Below, one piece after another: positions 23,358 through 30,053 of a stretch of DNA of 30,053 nucleotides. The notes below the pieces were generated by a model. It ran no database searches and had not been told where the DNA came from. It saw only the letters and a program-made list of their open reading frames with translations. The stretch covers positions 1-30,053 of the forward strand of contig WRFT01000001.1 in the NCBI GenBank assembly GCA_009776385.1, in the 5' to 3' direction. The DNA is from Clostridia bacterium (lineage in GTDB: Bacteria > Bacillota > Clostridia > Christensenellales > Aristaeellaceae). The stretch's first letter is position 1. Each line of letters starts with the position of its first letter. The position numbers were made by a program, and so were the translations under genes.

Positions 23358-25127
23358 TTGAACTTTAGTCTTATCATTGGGCTTGTACGCGACCGCGACT
23401 CGATTTGGCTTTTAGTAAGGTCAAGAATTGACTCTGCAAGAAACACCCTGGTACATTATTCACAATCCACAGGAATATGGACAGTAAGTACCATAGAGGG
23501 CGTGGAACAAATCGCCTATTACAAACCGGATCAAGTCCTAGTGTATGCCTCCGGCAGCATCAGCACGTATACTCTTGGATCAAATTTGTTAGGTGAATGC
23601 ATCACATTAGCGGATTCTCCCCCTTCACCGTTTGCTTATGATGAAATGAATGATCGTTTGTTTTATCTATATCAGGGTGATATTTATCAAAAACGGATCG
23701 GGCAAGAAGCGGAGCTTTTGCGTGTGATGGATACTACTTTTTTCAGGCATGATGAAGATTCGGACTTTTGGGACGATGAAAGCCCCTACTCATTTTTAGA
23801 AAATGAATACGATTCCTACCTTGTCGAAAAAACGCCTGTCAAAACACTCCTTCCATTGCCTAATGGGCAACCCCTGTATGGGCAACCCCTGTATGGGCGC
23901 TCGGAACTGTATTATGTCATCAATACCGAGCCCATTATTGGCAATATGGAAACACTGCATATTAATGGGTACGCGGACCTTCTTTCAAATAGTTTTTACA
24001 TGCTTACCCATCCAAATGTACAAATAGAACAGTGTTTTTTTAATAACAAACTCATTGAACATCCGGTCGATTTGGTTTTCTTTTATGTTTACGATTCGCT
24101 GCCCCGTGACATGGCTGAAGGGACAATACAAGCGTTACCCGAGTCCGATGTCATCAGTCAAAGGCTTACTTCTTACATACCACAAATTCAGGAGGCGATC
24201 ACGATTGATGGAAAGCCGATGGGGCTTCCGACATATCTTTGGTTTAGAATATGGCAATACGACCAAGAAAAATGGAACGAAATAGGACTGCCGGACCCGC
24301 CGCGAACCGTGGATGAACTTTTTAATCTGATAATGCTTTGGGACACACAGTATGCCGGGCAGTATCCAAATCAAGAGTTGTTGGGCAGCGGCGCGTTAAT
24401 GAACTATAAATCCGCTCTTTTAATGACAATTATTGATCTTTATACAAATGAATATGCTACGGAAAAAGAACCATTTAGTTTTGACACCCCTGAGTTTCGC
24501 AACCTTCTGGAACGCATCATAGCCGCCCCGGATCTGCCTACTGACGAATGGGGCGCATTGCTTCGCGATAGAGCAGCCTTTGATCGTATATATTATTATG
24601 TCGCGCTAGTGGATGAAAATGGGGGATTGCCGGAATTTAAAAGCATTCTTCCGCCGCAGCTTTATACGGATCGTCCCGTGAAAATTCCTGCAACCTTAAA
24701 AATGCTTTGCATTTCCGGCAGCGCGCCTTCACCTGATCTTGCGATGGAATATCTTACATTTATGGCAGAGTTTCAAACTGTTTATCAACCGGAAATCACC
24801 TTTATGATGACCGGCGGCGTTGAGCCGCAACCTGTTTTTCACACGCGGCATCCGGCTTTTCAAGTGTCGTCAGTGCTTGAATTTGGTTTGACTGATGACG
24901 GGATGTCTTTTTTCGATAAGGTTGGTTGTACTAACATGAGCATGGCCACATTGGATTTTTATAAGCAAGCTGCGCCTTATTTGACTTTTCATGATATATA
25001 TATCATTGACGACGATATAGCTTATGGCTCTTTTTTACCATGGAAGGAATCTCCTGAACAAACAGAAGAACCGATATCCGTTGATGTATTTATCCGCATG
25101 TTGGATATTGCTATAAAAATGAAGTAG
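23358..25127 (+). CDS. Solute-binding-protein-like frame, N-terminally truncated (probable decayed gene)
   Basis: A 589-codon open frame. Residues 1 to about 150 look like blades of a beta-propeller (DSIWLLVRS, QVLVYASGSIST, DRLFYLYQGDIYQ). From about residue 200 the text resembles bacterial extracellular sugar-type solute-binding proteins (KPMGLPTYLWFRIWQYDQEK, NEIGLPDPPRTVDELFNL). Such proteins need a signal peptide, and there is none. The frame remains open and coding-like back to 23235 (LLDGTISNFKDGVWQ), where a TAA stops it. In that extension there is no ATG or GTG, and the TTG at 23358 has no ribosome binding site; the first internal ATG is at 23646. So the true beginning has been lost by deletion or frameshift. 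A 15-base unit is tandemly repeated inside it. The stretch is visibly richer in A+T than its neighbours. Possibly still expressed, but I lean to a remnant. Confidence 0.6.
   Translation: MNFSLIIGLVRDRDSIWLLVRSRIDSARNTLVHYSQSTGIWTVSTIEGVEQIAYYKPDQVLVYASGSISTYTLGSNLLGECITLADSPPSPFAYDEMNDRLFYLYQGDIYQKRIGQEAELLRVMDTTFFRHDEDSDFWDDESPYSFLENEYDSYLVEKTPVKTLLPLPNGQPLYGQPLYGRSELYYVINTEPIIGNMETLHINGYADLLSNSFYMLTHPNVQIEQCFFNNKLIEHPVDLVFFYVYDSLPRDMAEGTIQALPESDVISQRLTSYIPQIQEAITIDGKPMGLPTYLWFRIWQYDQEKWNEIGLPDPPRTVDELFNLIMLWDTQYAGQYPNQELLGSGALMNYKSALLMTIIDLYTNEYATEKEPFSFDTPEFRNLLERIIAAPDLPTDEWGALLRDRAAFDRIYYYVALVDENGGLPEFKSILPPQLYTDRPVKIPATLKMLCISGSAPSPDLAMEYLTFMAEFQTVYQPEITFMMTGGVEPQPVFHTRHPAFQVSSVLEFGLTDDGMSFFDKVGCTNMSMATLDFYKQAAPYLTFHDIYIIDDDIAYGSFLPWKESPEQTEEPISVDVFIRMLDIAIKMK
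23865..23897 (+). repeat. 15-base tandem repeat inside the solute-binding-like frame
   Basis: The unit GGGCAACCCCTGTAT occurs twice in a row (23865-23879, 23880-23894) and begins a third time with GGG. It keeps the frame and encodes GQPLY twice. It looks like a recent slippage duplication. Confidence 0.9.
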
Positions 25128-25153
25128 TGTATGCTTCCTGCCAGACGGTATGC

Positions 25154-27052
25154 TTACCCGCCGATATACACATGATGAATACGGACGAGATGCGCGTCCG
25201 TAAAATAGAACTCTAAAACCAGTACATTGCCGTCCGAGGACAGGCAGGTGTATTTTACCATGCCCTGCTTCCCCTCCAGGGGGAAATAGCGTCCCATGCC
25301 CGTTTCCGAATAGTAGAGGCCGCGTACACCCGAAATGCCCGGCGGCTGGGTACAGTTGCGGAATTTGGAAATGACATCCTCCAGTGAATCACCGAATTTG
25401 ACACCCCTCGGATTCGGGCACAACGCGCTGTTCATATCCATTTGAACGACCAGCCAACGTTGACCGGAACGGTCTTGTCCGGCTGTCATGGCGCCCCATT
25501 CATACTCAAACCTTCGGCAAGGGGCCGGAAAACCCGCCAGCATGACCGGATCGGTTTCCGTCCCTTCCCCAAACTGTTCTTGAAAATCATCCAAGGTGGT
25601 CTTCATCAGCTCAAACGCATCGAACACATCCGTCCGTTCATATACTTTTTCGGGATAGGGCTTCACTTCTATACGGTAGTTTACTTCCATACCATAACTG
25701 GCCTTGCCCAGTGAATTGACCGCGACCGCCTTTAGCTTAACATTGCCTGTATGCAATTGTATCGCCTCACCCGTGTATTCCGGCGAGTCATTCACATCCG
25801 GCTCGGAACCGTCCAGCGTATAAAAGAAGCGCAAATCACTATCCTTATCCAATGAATACAGGTGAACCTTCTGGCGCCTTGAATACGTCCCGGGCGCGAG
25901 CCTTGCCTTCGGCGCCGAGGGTGACGGAAGGTATATCGAGTAGCTGACGGTCATCGGGTCACTAACTAGCCTTCCCGATACGCAAACCGCCTTAAAAGAC
26001 GCGATGCCCTCTTCCATTTCGATAGGCTTGGTATACAAGATACCCTCATCGGGCAGGTTGGCGGTGGTTTCCGGGGAGTAATACACATCAAAGCCCTGCG
26101 GTGATGAGAACTCTACGGCCTTCAGTTCGCTGTACCGCCCGGACGGAAGGCTTGTTTCAGGGGTCTTAGGAAGAAACTCCGTCCTTTGCTGGCGGAAAGC
26201 AAGCGAGCCGGTATTCTCATAAGCTATCTGCATCAGTTCTCCCGCTTCCCGATCCTCTCCGGCATCCAGCATCAGCCGAATCAGGTTGCGGTACACCTCT
26301 GTTCTGAATTTGGCGATGTGTTCATCTTTATACATAAAGGCATACAGTTCCATCGCGTCGGAGAGGCGGTCCGCCGCTTCATAGGCTTGGCATAACAGCA
26401 GCAACCCTTCCACATTGTTAATCGGCGGGTTCTTTTCAAGATCCAGTTCCCAGGCTCTGCGAAACACCTCGATGGACTCATCCACATAACCCTCGTCAAG
26501 CCGTTCCTTGGCTAATATCCAGTAGGCTTGCGCATCGTTTGACCTGCCGGATCGCGCCAAGATAATTTGCCCTTTCAACGAGTTATGAATGTACAGATAT
26601 CCTGCCAGCGTTGCTGCCAATGCCAGCGACACGATAAAGATGACCACTTTCGCCCAGTTCACGGAGCGAACCTTTACCGAATTATGCGGTTTATATTGTT
26701 TTTGTACCGGCACGACATTTTGCATTCCGGTTCCGTCCGGCATGCCTCTGCGCATGGCGGGACGGCCGGCATCATGGGCAAAAGGCCGTGCGCCGCGCCT
26801 TCGGCGCGCTCGTTCCGGATTTGCCTTTTCGGAAACATCAATCGTCCCTCCGCCTATGGGCGCATAATCATCAAATAACGGTATGTCATGAAGCCCGCTT
26901 TCCTGTGAGGCGTCCGGCCGCGTGTCGGGTTTGCCCTGCCGGATGCCTTCTACACCCCGCTTCTGTTCCTGTGCGCGGGAGATGAGAGTTCCGCATTGCA
27001 AACAAACCAGGGATTTCTCTTCCAAGTACATACCGCAACGCTGACAAATCAA
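25154..27052 (-). CDS. Zinc-ribbon, single-TM protein with TPR and chitobiase-C-like domains
   Basis: A 632-residue protein of mosaic layout. Residues 3-20 form a four-Cys zinc ribbon (ICQRC and CLQC). A long low-complexity linker with Arg-rich patches (ERARRRRGARP) follows, then one transmembrane helix at about 135-155. Outside comes a TPR-like helical region (AYWILAKERLDEGYVDESIEVF and following), two beta-sandwich units resembling the chitobiase/hexosaminidase C-terminal domain (the second with DLRFFYTLDGSEPDVNDSPEYTG shortened here to its hallmark FFYTLDGSEP, then LKAVAVNSLGKAS), and a C-terminal domain with GVKFGDSLEDVISKF. Start: GGAGGTG stands 5 bases before a TTG at 27052, giving the ribbon at the very N-terminus; the frame to 27175 overlaps the upstream gene. 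It is last in a four-gene cluster. Function unknown; a sensor or scaffold at the membrane is a guess. Confidence 0.75.
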   Translation of the reverse strand: MICQRCGMYLEEKSLVCLQCGTLISRAQEQKRGVEGIRQGKPDTRPDASQESGLHDIPLFDDYAPIGGGTIDVSEKANPERARRRRGARPFAHDAGRPAMRRGMPDGTGMQNVVPVQKQYKPHNSVKVRSVNWAKVVIFIVSLALAATLAGYLYIHNSLKGQIILARSGRSNDAQAYWILAKERLDEGYVDESIEVFRRAWELDLEKNPPINNVEGLLLLCQAYEAADRLSDAMELYAFMYKDEHIAKFRTEVYRNLIRLMLDAGEDREAGELMQIAYENTGSLAFRQQRTEFLPKTPETSLPSGRYSELKAVEFSSPQGFDVYYSPETTANLPDEGILYTKPIEMEEGIASFKAVCVSGRLVSDPMTVSYSIYLPSPSAPKARLAPGTYSRRQKVHLYSLDKDSDLRFFYTLDGSEPDVNDSPEYTGEAIQLHTGNVKLKAVAVNSLGKASYGMEVNYRIEVKPYPEKVYERTDVFDAFELMKTTLDDFQEQFGEGTETDPVMLAGFPAPCRRFEYEWGAMTAGQDRSGQRWLVVQMDMNSALCPNPRGVKFGDSLEDVISKFRNCTQPPGISGVRGLYYSETGMGRYFPLEGKQGMVKYTCLSSDGNVLVLEFYFTDAHLVRIHHVYIGG

Positions 27053-27077
27053 GCAAGCACCTCCGAAACGCGGCGAA

Positions 27078-27902
27078 TCAAGATAGACTCCCCGTCGCGT
27101 TAAACCCCAAGTCATTGCCAAAATCACGCGTTGGCGCGTCACCGCCCAGGCGTTCGATAGCCGATCGCAACTCAATGTAATCTAAATAGGGTACATCGGC
27201 ATTCTCCGCGGCTTGCGTCAGCGCTTCCAGTGCGCGCGCGTCACCCAATTTGCCCAGATAACCCGCAAAAATCGCGCGTTTTTCAGGACAGTTGATAAAC
27301 CTTTCCATAGTAATGCGAAACACCTTTTCGTTGCCGGGATAGTTTACCAAAACATCCAACATAGCCTCTTGCCCCGCCGGTGTCGCATGGCCGATGACTT
27401 CGGTTAGTTGTTTTACGGCCGCAGGACCCATTTGACGCAGGCTCTCCAACGCGTTTTCTGTCAGTTCATTGCCCTCGTCCATCTCCTTGAGCCATTGAAT
27501 ATACATCGTTTTCGGCGCGTCGCTATCCATTTCGCGAAGGAGCCCCACGGCGGTCATACGCGCTTCGGACGGAGCGTTCTCATCCTTCAATAATGCTGTC
27601 AGCCGTTTTTGACAAGGCAGTCCCACCTCCGCGATTCTATCCAGCAGCAGTGCGGGAACGGGAATACCCTGACGCGTGTAATCCGTCATCCAATCTACCA
27701 ATACCTTCGCGTCGTCATATTGCGAAAAATACGCGCCCGGTGATACCCCGTCAAGCCAATCAGCCGGCGTGTTGATGAAACGTAAATAAACGCTGTCCGC
27801 GTCTCTCTCCATCGCGTCCATATCGAGGTACTCGCTTGCGTGCTCGGTCATCCAATCATGCAGATAATCCGCGAAACGCTCGTCAAAATTAATCAAACTC
27901 AA
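27078..27902 (-). CDS. HEAT-like repeat protein of unknown function
   Basis: A 274-residue soluble, acidic protein. From about residue 85 to 240 it consists of repeating helical pairs of the HEAT/PBS type (RLTALLKDENAPSEARMTAVGLL, here cut to KDENAPSEARMTAVGLL; ALESLRQMGPAAVKQL; YLGKLGDARALEALTQAAE). No catalytic motif is seen, so it is probably a protein-binding scaffold. The frame opens at 27983, but GGGAGG (27911-27916) lies 8 bases before a TTG at 27902, and that TTG shares the bases TTGA with the stop of the TPR gene. That gives MSLINFDERFADYLHDWM. The zinc-ribbon gene follows 25 bases later. Confidence 0.75.
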   Translation of the reverse strand: MSLINFDERFADYLHDWMTEHASEYLDMDAMERDADSVYLRFINTPADWLDGVSPGAYFSQYDDAKVLVDWMTDYTRQGIPVPALLLDRIAEVGLPCQKRLTALLKDENAPSEARMTAVGLLREMDSDAPKTMYIQWLKEMDEGNELTENALESLRQMGPAAVKQLTEVIGHATPAGQEAMLDVLVNYPGNEKVFRITMERFINCPEKRAIFAGYLGKLGDARALEALTQAAENADVPYLDYIELRSAIERLGGDAPTRDFGNDLGFNATGSLS

Positions 27903-29533
27903 TCCTTCATCCTCCCAATCATTCCATTCATTAACCGTACAATACCGCGGCTGCGCCTTCTGGACAACCATGTTTTTTCCCAATGCGTATCAATTAAATC
28001 CGGTCTGCCGCATGACTTATAAAAGAACAAGGCCAGCAAGTTAAAAAAATCATCTACGGCGTGTTGAGTGCGCAGCCTCATTTTACCAATATTTATCGCA
28101 TCATAAAAGTCGGCGGCAAAAGAGGCGGCGCGGTTCGGATTGTCCGCCTGAGCCGTAAAGAATAAAAACTGTTTAATAAACGCCGTCCTGCCGGGAATGG
28201 AGGCGCCGTTCATCGGAAGCGTTTTTGTATGGAACAGGCGGCCATAGATGAGTATCCATTGTCTTATGTTCGGATAGATAAGCTTCAGTTCCATAAAGGC
28301 GCTCTTTTTAACCCATTCGGGCATGTCCTCATCCAGCAGCCACTCTTTTAACCGGCGTCTCCCGGCGTTCACCGTGGCATTGGACATGACATAGGATAAC
28401 AGCCTGCGCGCCTGACGCGGGCCGAACCTGGCGGCGGATCGAATCCGCCTGATACCCGTGACACCGCCCGGTATATGCGCCGCCGCGAAATTCCGCGTTT
28501 TTTCACCGTTCCCGTTATTTAAAATGGCGGGGCGGTCATCGTTCGGCGAAAAAGACGCGTTGCTTTTAATGAGACGCAGTATGTACCGGTTCTCCTTATC
28601 CGCCGGATCAAACGCCAGCGACCTGTGACACAAACGTTCGGCATCGCCGGACTGTCCCAGCATAAGGTTAAACAGAGCCAAGTATCCCAAAACATGCGGG
28701 TCATAACATGCTTCGGCAGCGGCGTTTTGAAACCACCGCAGGCCTTGTTCATACGCCTTTAAAGCCATCAGAACGTAAAAAATATAGTCGTCGTCCGAAG
28801 CGTTTCGCGCACAGCGCGTAAGCCCTGTCAGCACGGCACGCGCGGCGCGGGGTTTTGAGTTAATAAAATATCCCATCGCGGCTGTACACAGTAAAACGGC
28901 GCTGTCCCGGTAGTACTTAAAGGCTTTAAGTGTTAATCGGATTCCTTCCAAATAAGCTCCCCGCCTGTATAATAGCGTAGCGGCCGCGCTGATAAGCTTT
29001 GCATCTGTTCCCGGTAAAGCGACAGCCCGATATAAGCGTTTAACCGCCCGGTACAAATAGCCGTTCTTCAAGTCTGTTTCCGCCAGGTTCATTAAACCGG
29101 CGGCGCGCCGCATGTGAGCATACCGTGTGTCTTCATGCGTCCTGGCGATTATCTCCCACGCGAGTGAAGCGTATGGACCATCGGGATGATACCGTAAATA
29201 TAAATCCGCCGCATCGTATGCCAACACAGTTTTATCTAAAGCGTAAAAACACACGGCTAATGGATACAATGCCTCCGTTTTACGAGAATTGGCCGCCAAT
29301 GCTTTGGAAATATTCGTCACCGCTAACCGGTAGCTGCCCATATCGATGAGTGTTTCCGCCATTTCCACAAGCGTTCCGGAAAGCGGGATGGCCCTGTAAG
29401 CCGCCCGAAACAAATCCAGCGCTGCCAGATAACGGCCTTTCTTGCGGTTCTCGCGTGCCTTGTCCAAAATATAGGCGTACGGGCGCGCAAAAGAAACCAG
29501 TTTATCCGGCTGGCCGTTTATCGCCTTCTTCAT
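27899..29533 (-). CDS. Tetratricopeptide-repeat protein of unknown function
   Basis: A 544-residue protein without signal peptide or membrane helix. The first two thirds are TPR-like helical repeats (KGRYLAALDLFRAAYRAIPL, MGSYRLAVTNISKALAANS, NGYLYRAVKRLYRAVALPG, RGAYLEGIRLTLKAFKYY, SGDAERLCHRSLAFDPADKE). The last third is basic, rich in Arg and aromatic residues, and matches nothing I know. The start at 29533 shares ATGA with the stop of the methyltransferase gene; the frame runs open to 29653 but the extension only repeats the antisense of that overlap region. Its 3' end overlaps the HEAT-like gene by 4 bases, so the three proteins are probably made together. Confidence 0.78.
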   Translation of the reverse strand: MKKAINGQPDKLVSFARPYAYILDKARENRKKGRYLAALDLFRAAYRAIPLSGTLVEMAETLIDMGSYRLAVTNISKALAANSRKTEALYPLAVCFYALDKTVLAYDAADLYLRYHPDGPYASLAWEIIARTHEDTRYAHMRRAAGLMNLAETDLKNGYLYRAVKRLYRAVALPGTDAKLISAAATLLYRRGAYLEGIRLTLKAFKYYRDSAVLLCTAAMGYFINSKPRAARAVLTGLTRCARNASDDDYIFYVLMALKAYEQGLRWFQNAAAEACYDPHVLGYLALFNLMLGQSGDAERLCHRSLAFDPADKENRYILRLIKSNASFSPNDDRPAILNNGNGEKTRNFAAAHIPGGVTGIRRIRSAARFGPRQARRLLSYVMSNATVNAGRRRLKEWLLDEDMPEWVKKSAFMELKLIYPNIRQWILIYGRLFHTKTLPMNGASIPGRTAFIKQFLFFTAQADNPNRAASFAADFYDAINIGKMRLRTQHAVDDFFNLLALFFYKSCGRPDLIDTHWEKTWLSRRRSRGIVRLMNGMIGRMKD

Positions 29534-30053
29534 AAGGCGGCCGCCATACCCTTTCGCGCGCATACATGCCAGCGCGGCTCCTTCTTGCCCGGCGCGCGCA
29601 TCGCTTTTTCTCCATAGAAGCGCAGGTCCGTAAAACCGGCTTGTTGCAGCCACTCGGTTAGCTCCTCACGTGTGTGTGCCCGTTGTTTTTGGGTTTCGTC
29701 AACCCTTTCGTAGCGCCCGTCCGTTATCTTATTAAAGACACAAAGGCACATGGCCAAGATACGCGTATCCGTTTTGTAACGGTTGTTCCATATGTAAGTC
29801 ACGCGCTCGCTGTCATGGCAAATCACACGGTCACCTAATATTTCAGCCAATTTATAGGGTGTGGATACATCAAAAACCAAGCAACCGCCCGGCTTTAAGG
29901 CAGCAGACGCGGAATTGAAAAACATCACCGCATCTGTCGGCGCCGTGAAGTAATTAAGCCCGTCACACGTGCATAACACCGCGTCCACGGGATGGTGCGT
30001 CCGAAGTTGGCGCATATCCTGCCGCACAAACGGAAGGGTTATCCCTTCCCGGC
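29530..30053 (-). CDS. Class I SAM-dependent methyltransferase (5' end outside the window)
   Basis: The frame is open to the right edge (reading ITLPFVRQDMRQL before the first internal ATG), so the N-terminal SAM-binding glycine motif lies outside. Visible are the acidic strand loop QDMRQL, the motif IV region VDAVLCTCDGLNYF, the post-motif ALKPGGCLVFDVSTPYKL, and a C-terminal REELTEWLQQAGFTDLRFYG, all as in small-molecule or ubiquinone-type methyltransferases common in Clostridia. The substrate is unknown. It is the most upstream visible member of the four-gene cluster and overlaps the TPR gene by 4 bases. Confidence 0.85.
   Translation of the reverse strand, partial: REGITLPFVRQDMRQLRTHHPVDAVLCTCDGLNYFTAPTDAVMFFNSASAALKPGGCLVFDVSTPYKLAEILGDRVICHDSERVTYIWNNRYKTDTRILAMCLCVFNKITDGRYERVDETQKQRAHTREELTEWLQQAGFTDLRFYGEKAMRAPGKKEPRWHVCARKGMAAAL

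Noticed and set aside
1..30053. tRNA, rRNA, CRISPR array, insertion sequence, prophage
   Set aside because: No cloverleaf, rRNA core sequence, regular repeat-spacer pattern, transposase or integrase was seen in either strand.

Overview
The window looks like a piece of chromosome from an uncultivated or poorly described member of the Bacillota, most likely class Clostridia. Supporting signs are a large single-chain PurL, a PyrR of the Firmicutes type, a Zur-ZnuACB metal operon with a lipoprotein substrate-binding subunit, strong AGGAGG ribosome binding sites, frequent TTG/GTG starts, and a purine pathway whose last two steps are carried by separate proteins. No rRNA, tRNA, CRISPR array, transposase or phage gene was seen. 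The species cannot be named from the sequence.

Layout. (1) 1-2187: a short secreted-protein ORF on the minus strand, divergent from an ECF-type sigma factor gene followed by a one-TM protein that is probably its anti-sigma factor. (2) 2291-3370: an orphan uroporphyrinogen-decarboxylase-fold protein. (3) 13900 down to 3405, minus strand: a compact eight-gene purine operon in the order purE-purF-purM-purN-IMP cyclohydrolase-AICAR transformylase-purD-purL. It has a good sigma-A promoter and a sequence matching the PurR 'PurBox' consensus just upstream of the -35. Most junctions are ATGA overlaps or a few bases. (4) 14138-16866, plus: a branching enzyme of the eukaryotic type, then exodeoxyribonuclease III. 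(5) 18539 down to 16863, minus: pyrR and a Gfo/Idh/MocA oxidoreductase. Divergent from these is yebC (18698-19444). (6) 22957 down to 19477, minus: a zinc operon, zur-like regulator, znuA, znuC, znuB and a small lipoprotein. A palindrome overlaps the operon's -10. (7) 22958-25127: a 400-base non-coding stretch and a solute-binding-protein-like reading frame with no usable start or signal peptide, probably a 5'-truncated remnant. (8) 30053 down to 25154, minus: four tightly coupled genes (methyltransferase, TPR protein, HEAT-like protein, zinc-ribbon/TM/TPR/chitobiase-C-like protein) of unknown joint function.

How the genes work together. The pur operon encodes PRPP amidotransfer (PurF), GAR synthesis (PurD), formylation (PurN), FGAM synthesis (PurL), AIR synthesis (PurM), N5-CAIR mutation (PurE), AICAR formylation and IMP ring closure. 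purC, purB and purK are not in the window. The zur-znu operon is a self-contained zinc-sensing and uptake unit.

The most interesting points are the split PurH with a PurO-type cyclohydrolase, a likely CTG start for purD, the PurBox-like site, the palindromic zinc-operon operator with its extra lipoprotein, and the uncharacterised four-gene cluster at the right edge. Several genes start at non-AUG codons, so naive longest-ORF starts are wrong for many of them. The starts given here were chosen from ribosome binding sites and gene overlaps.
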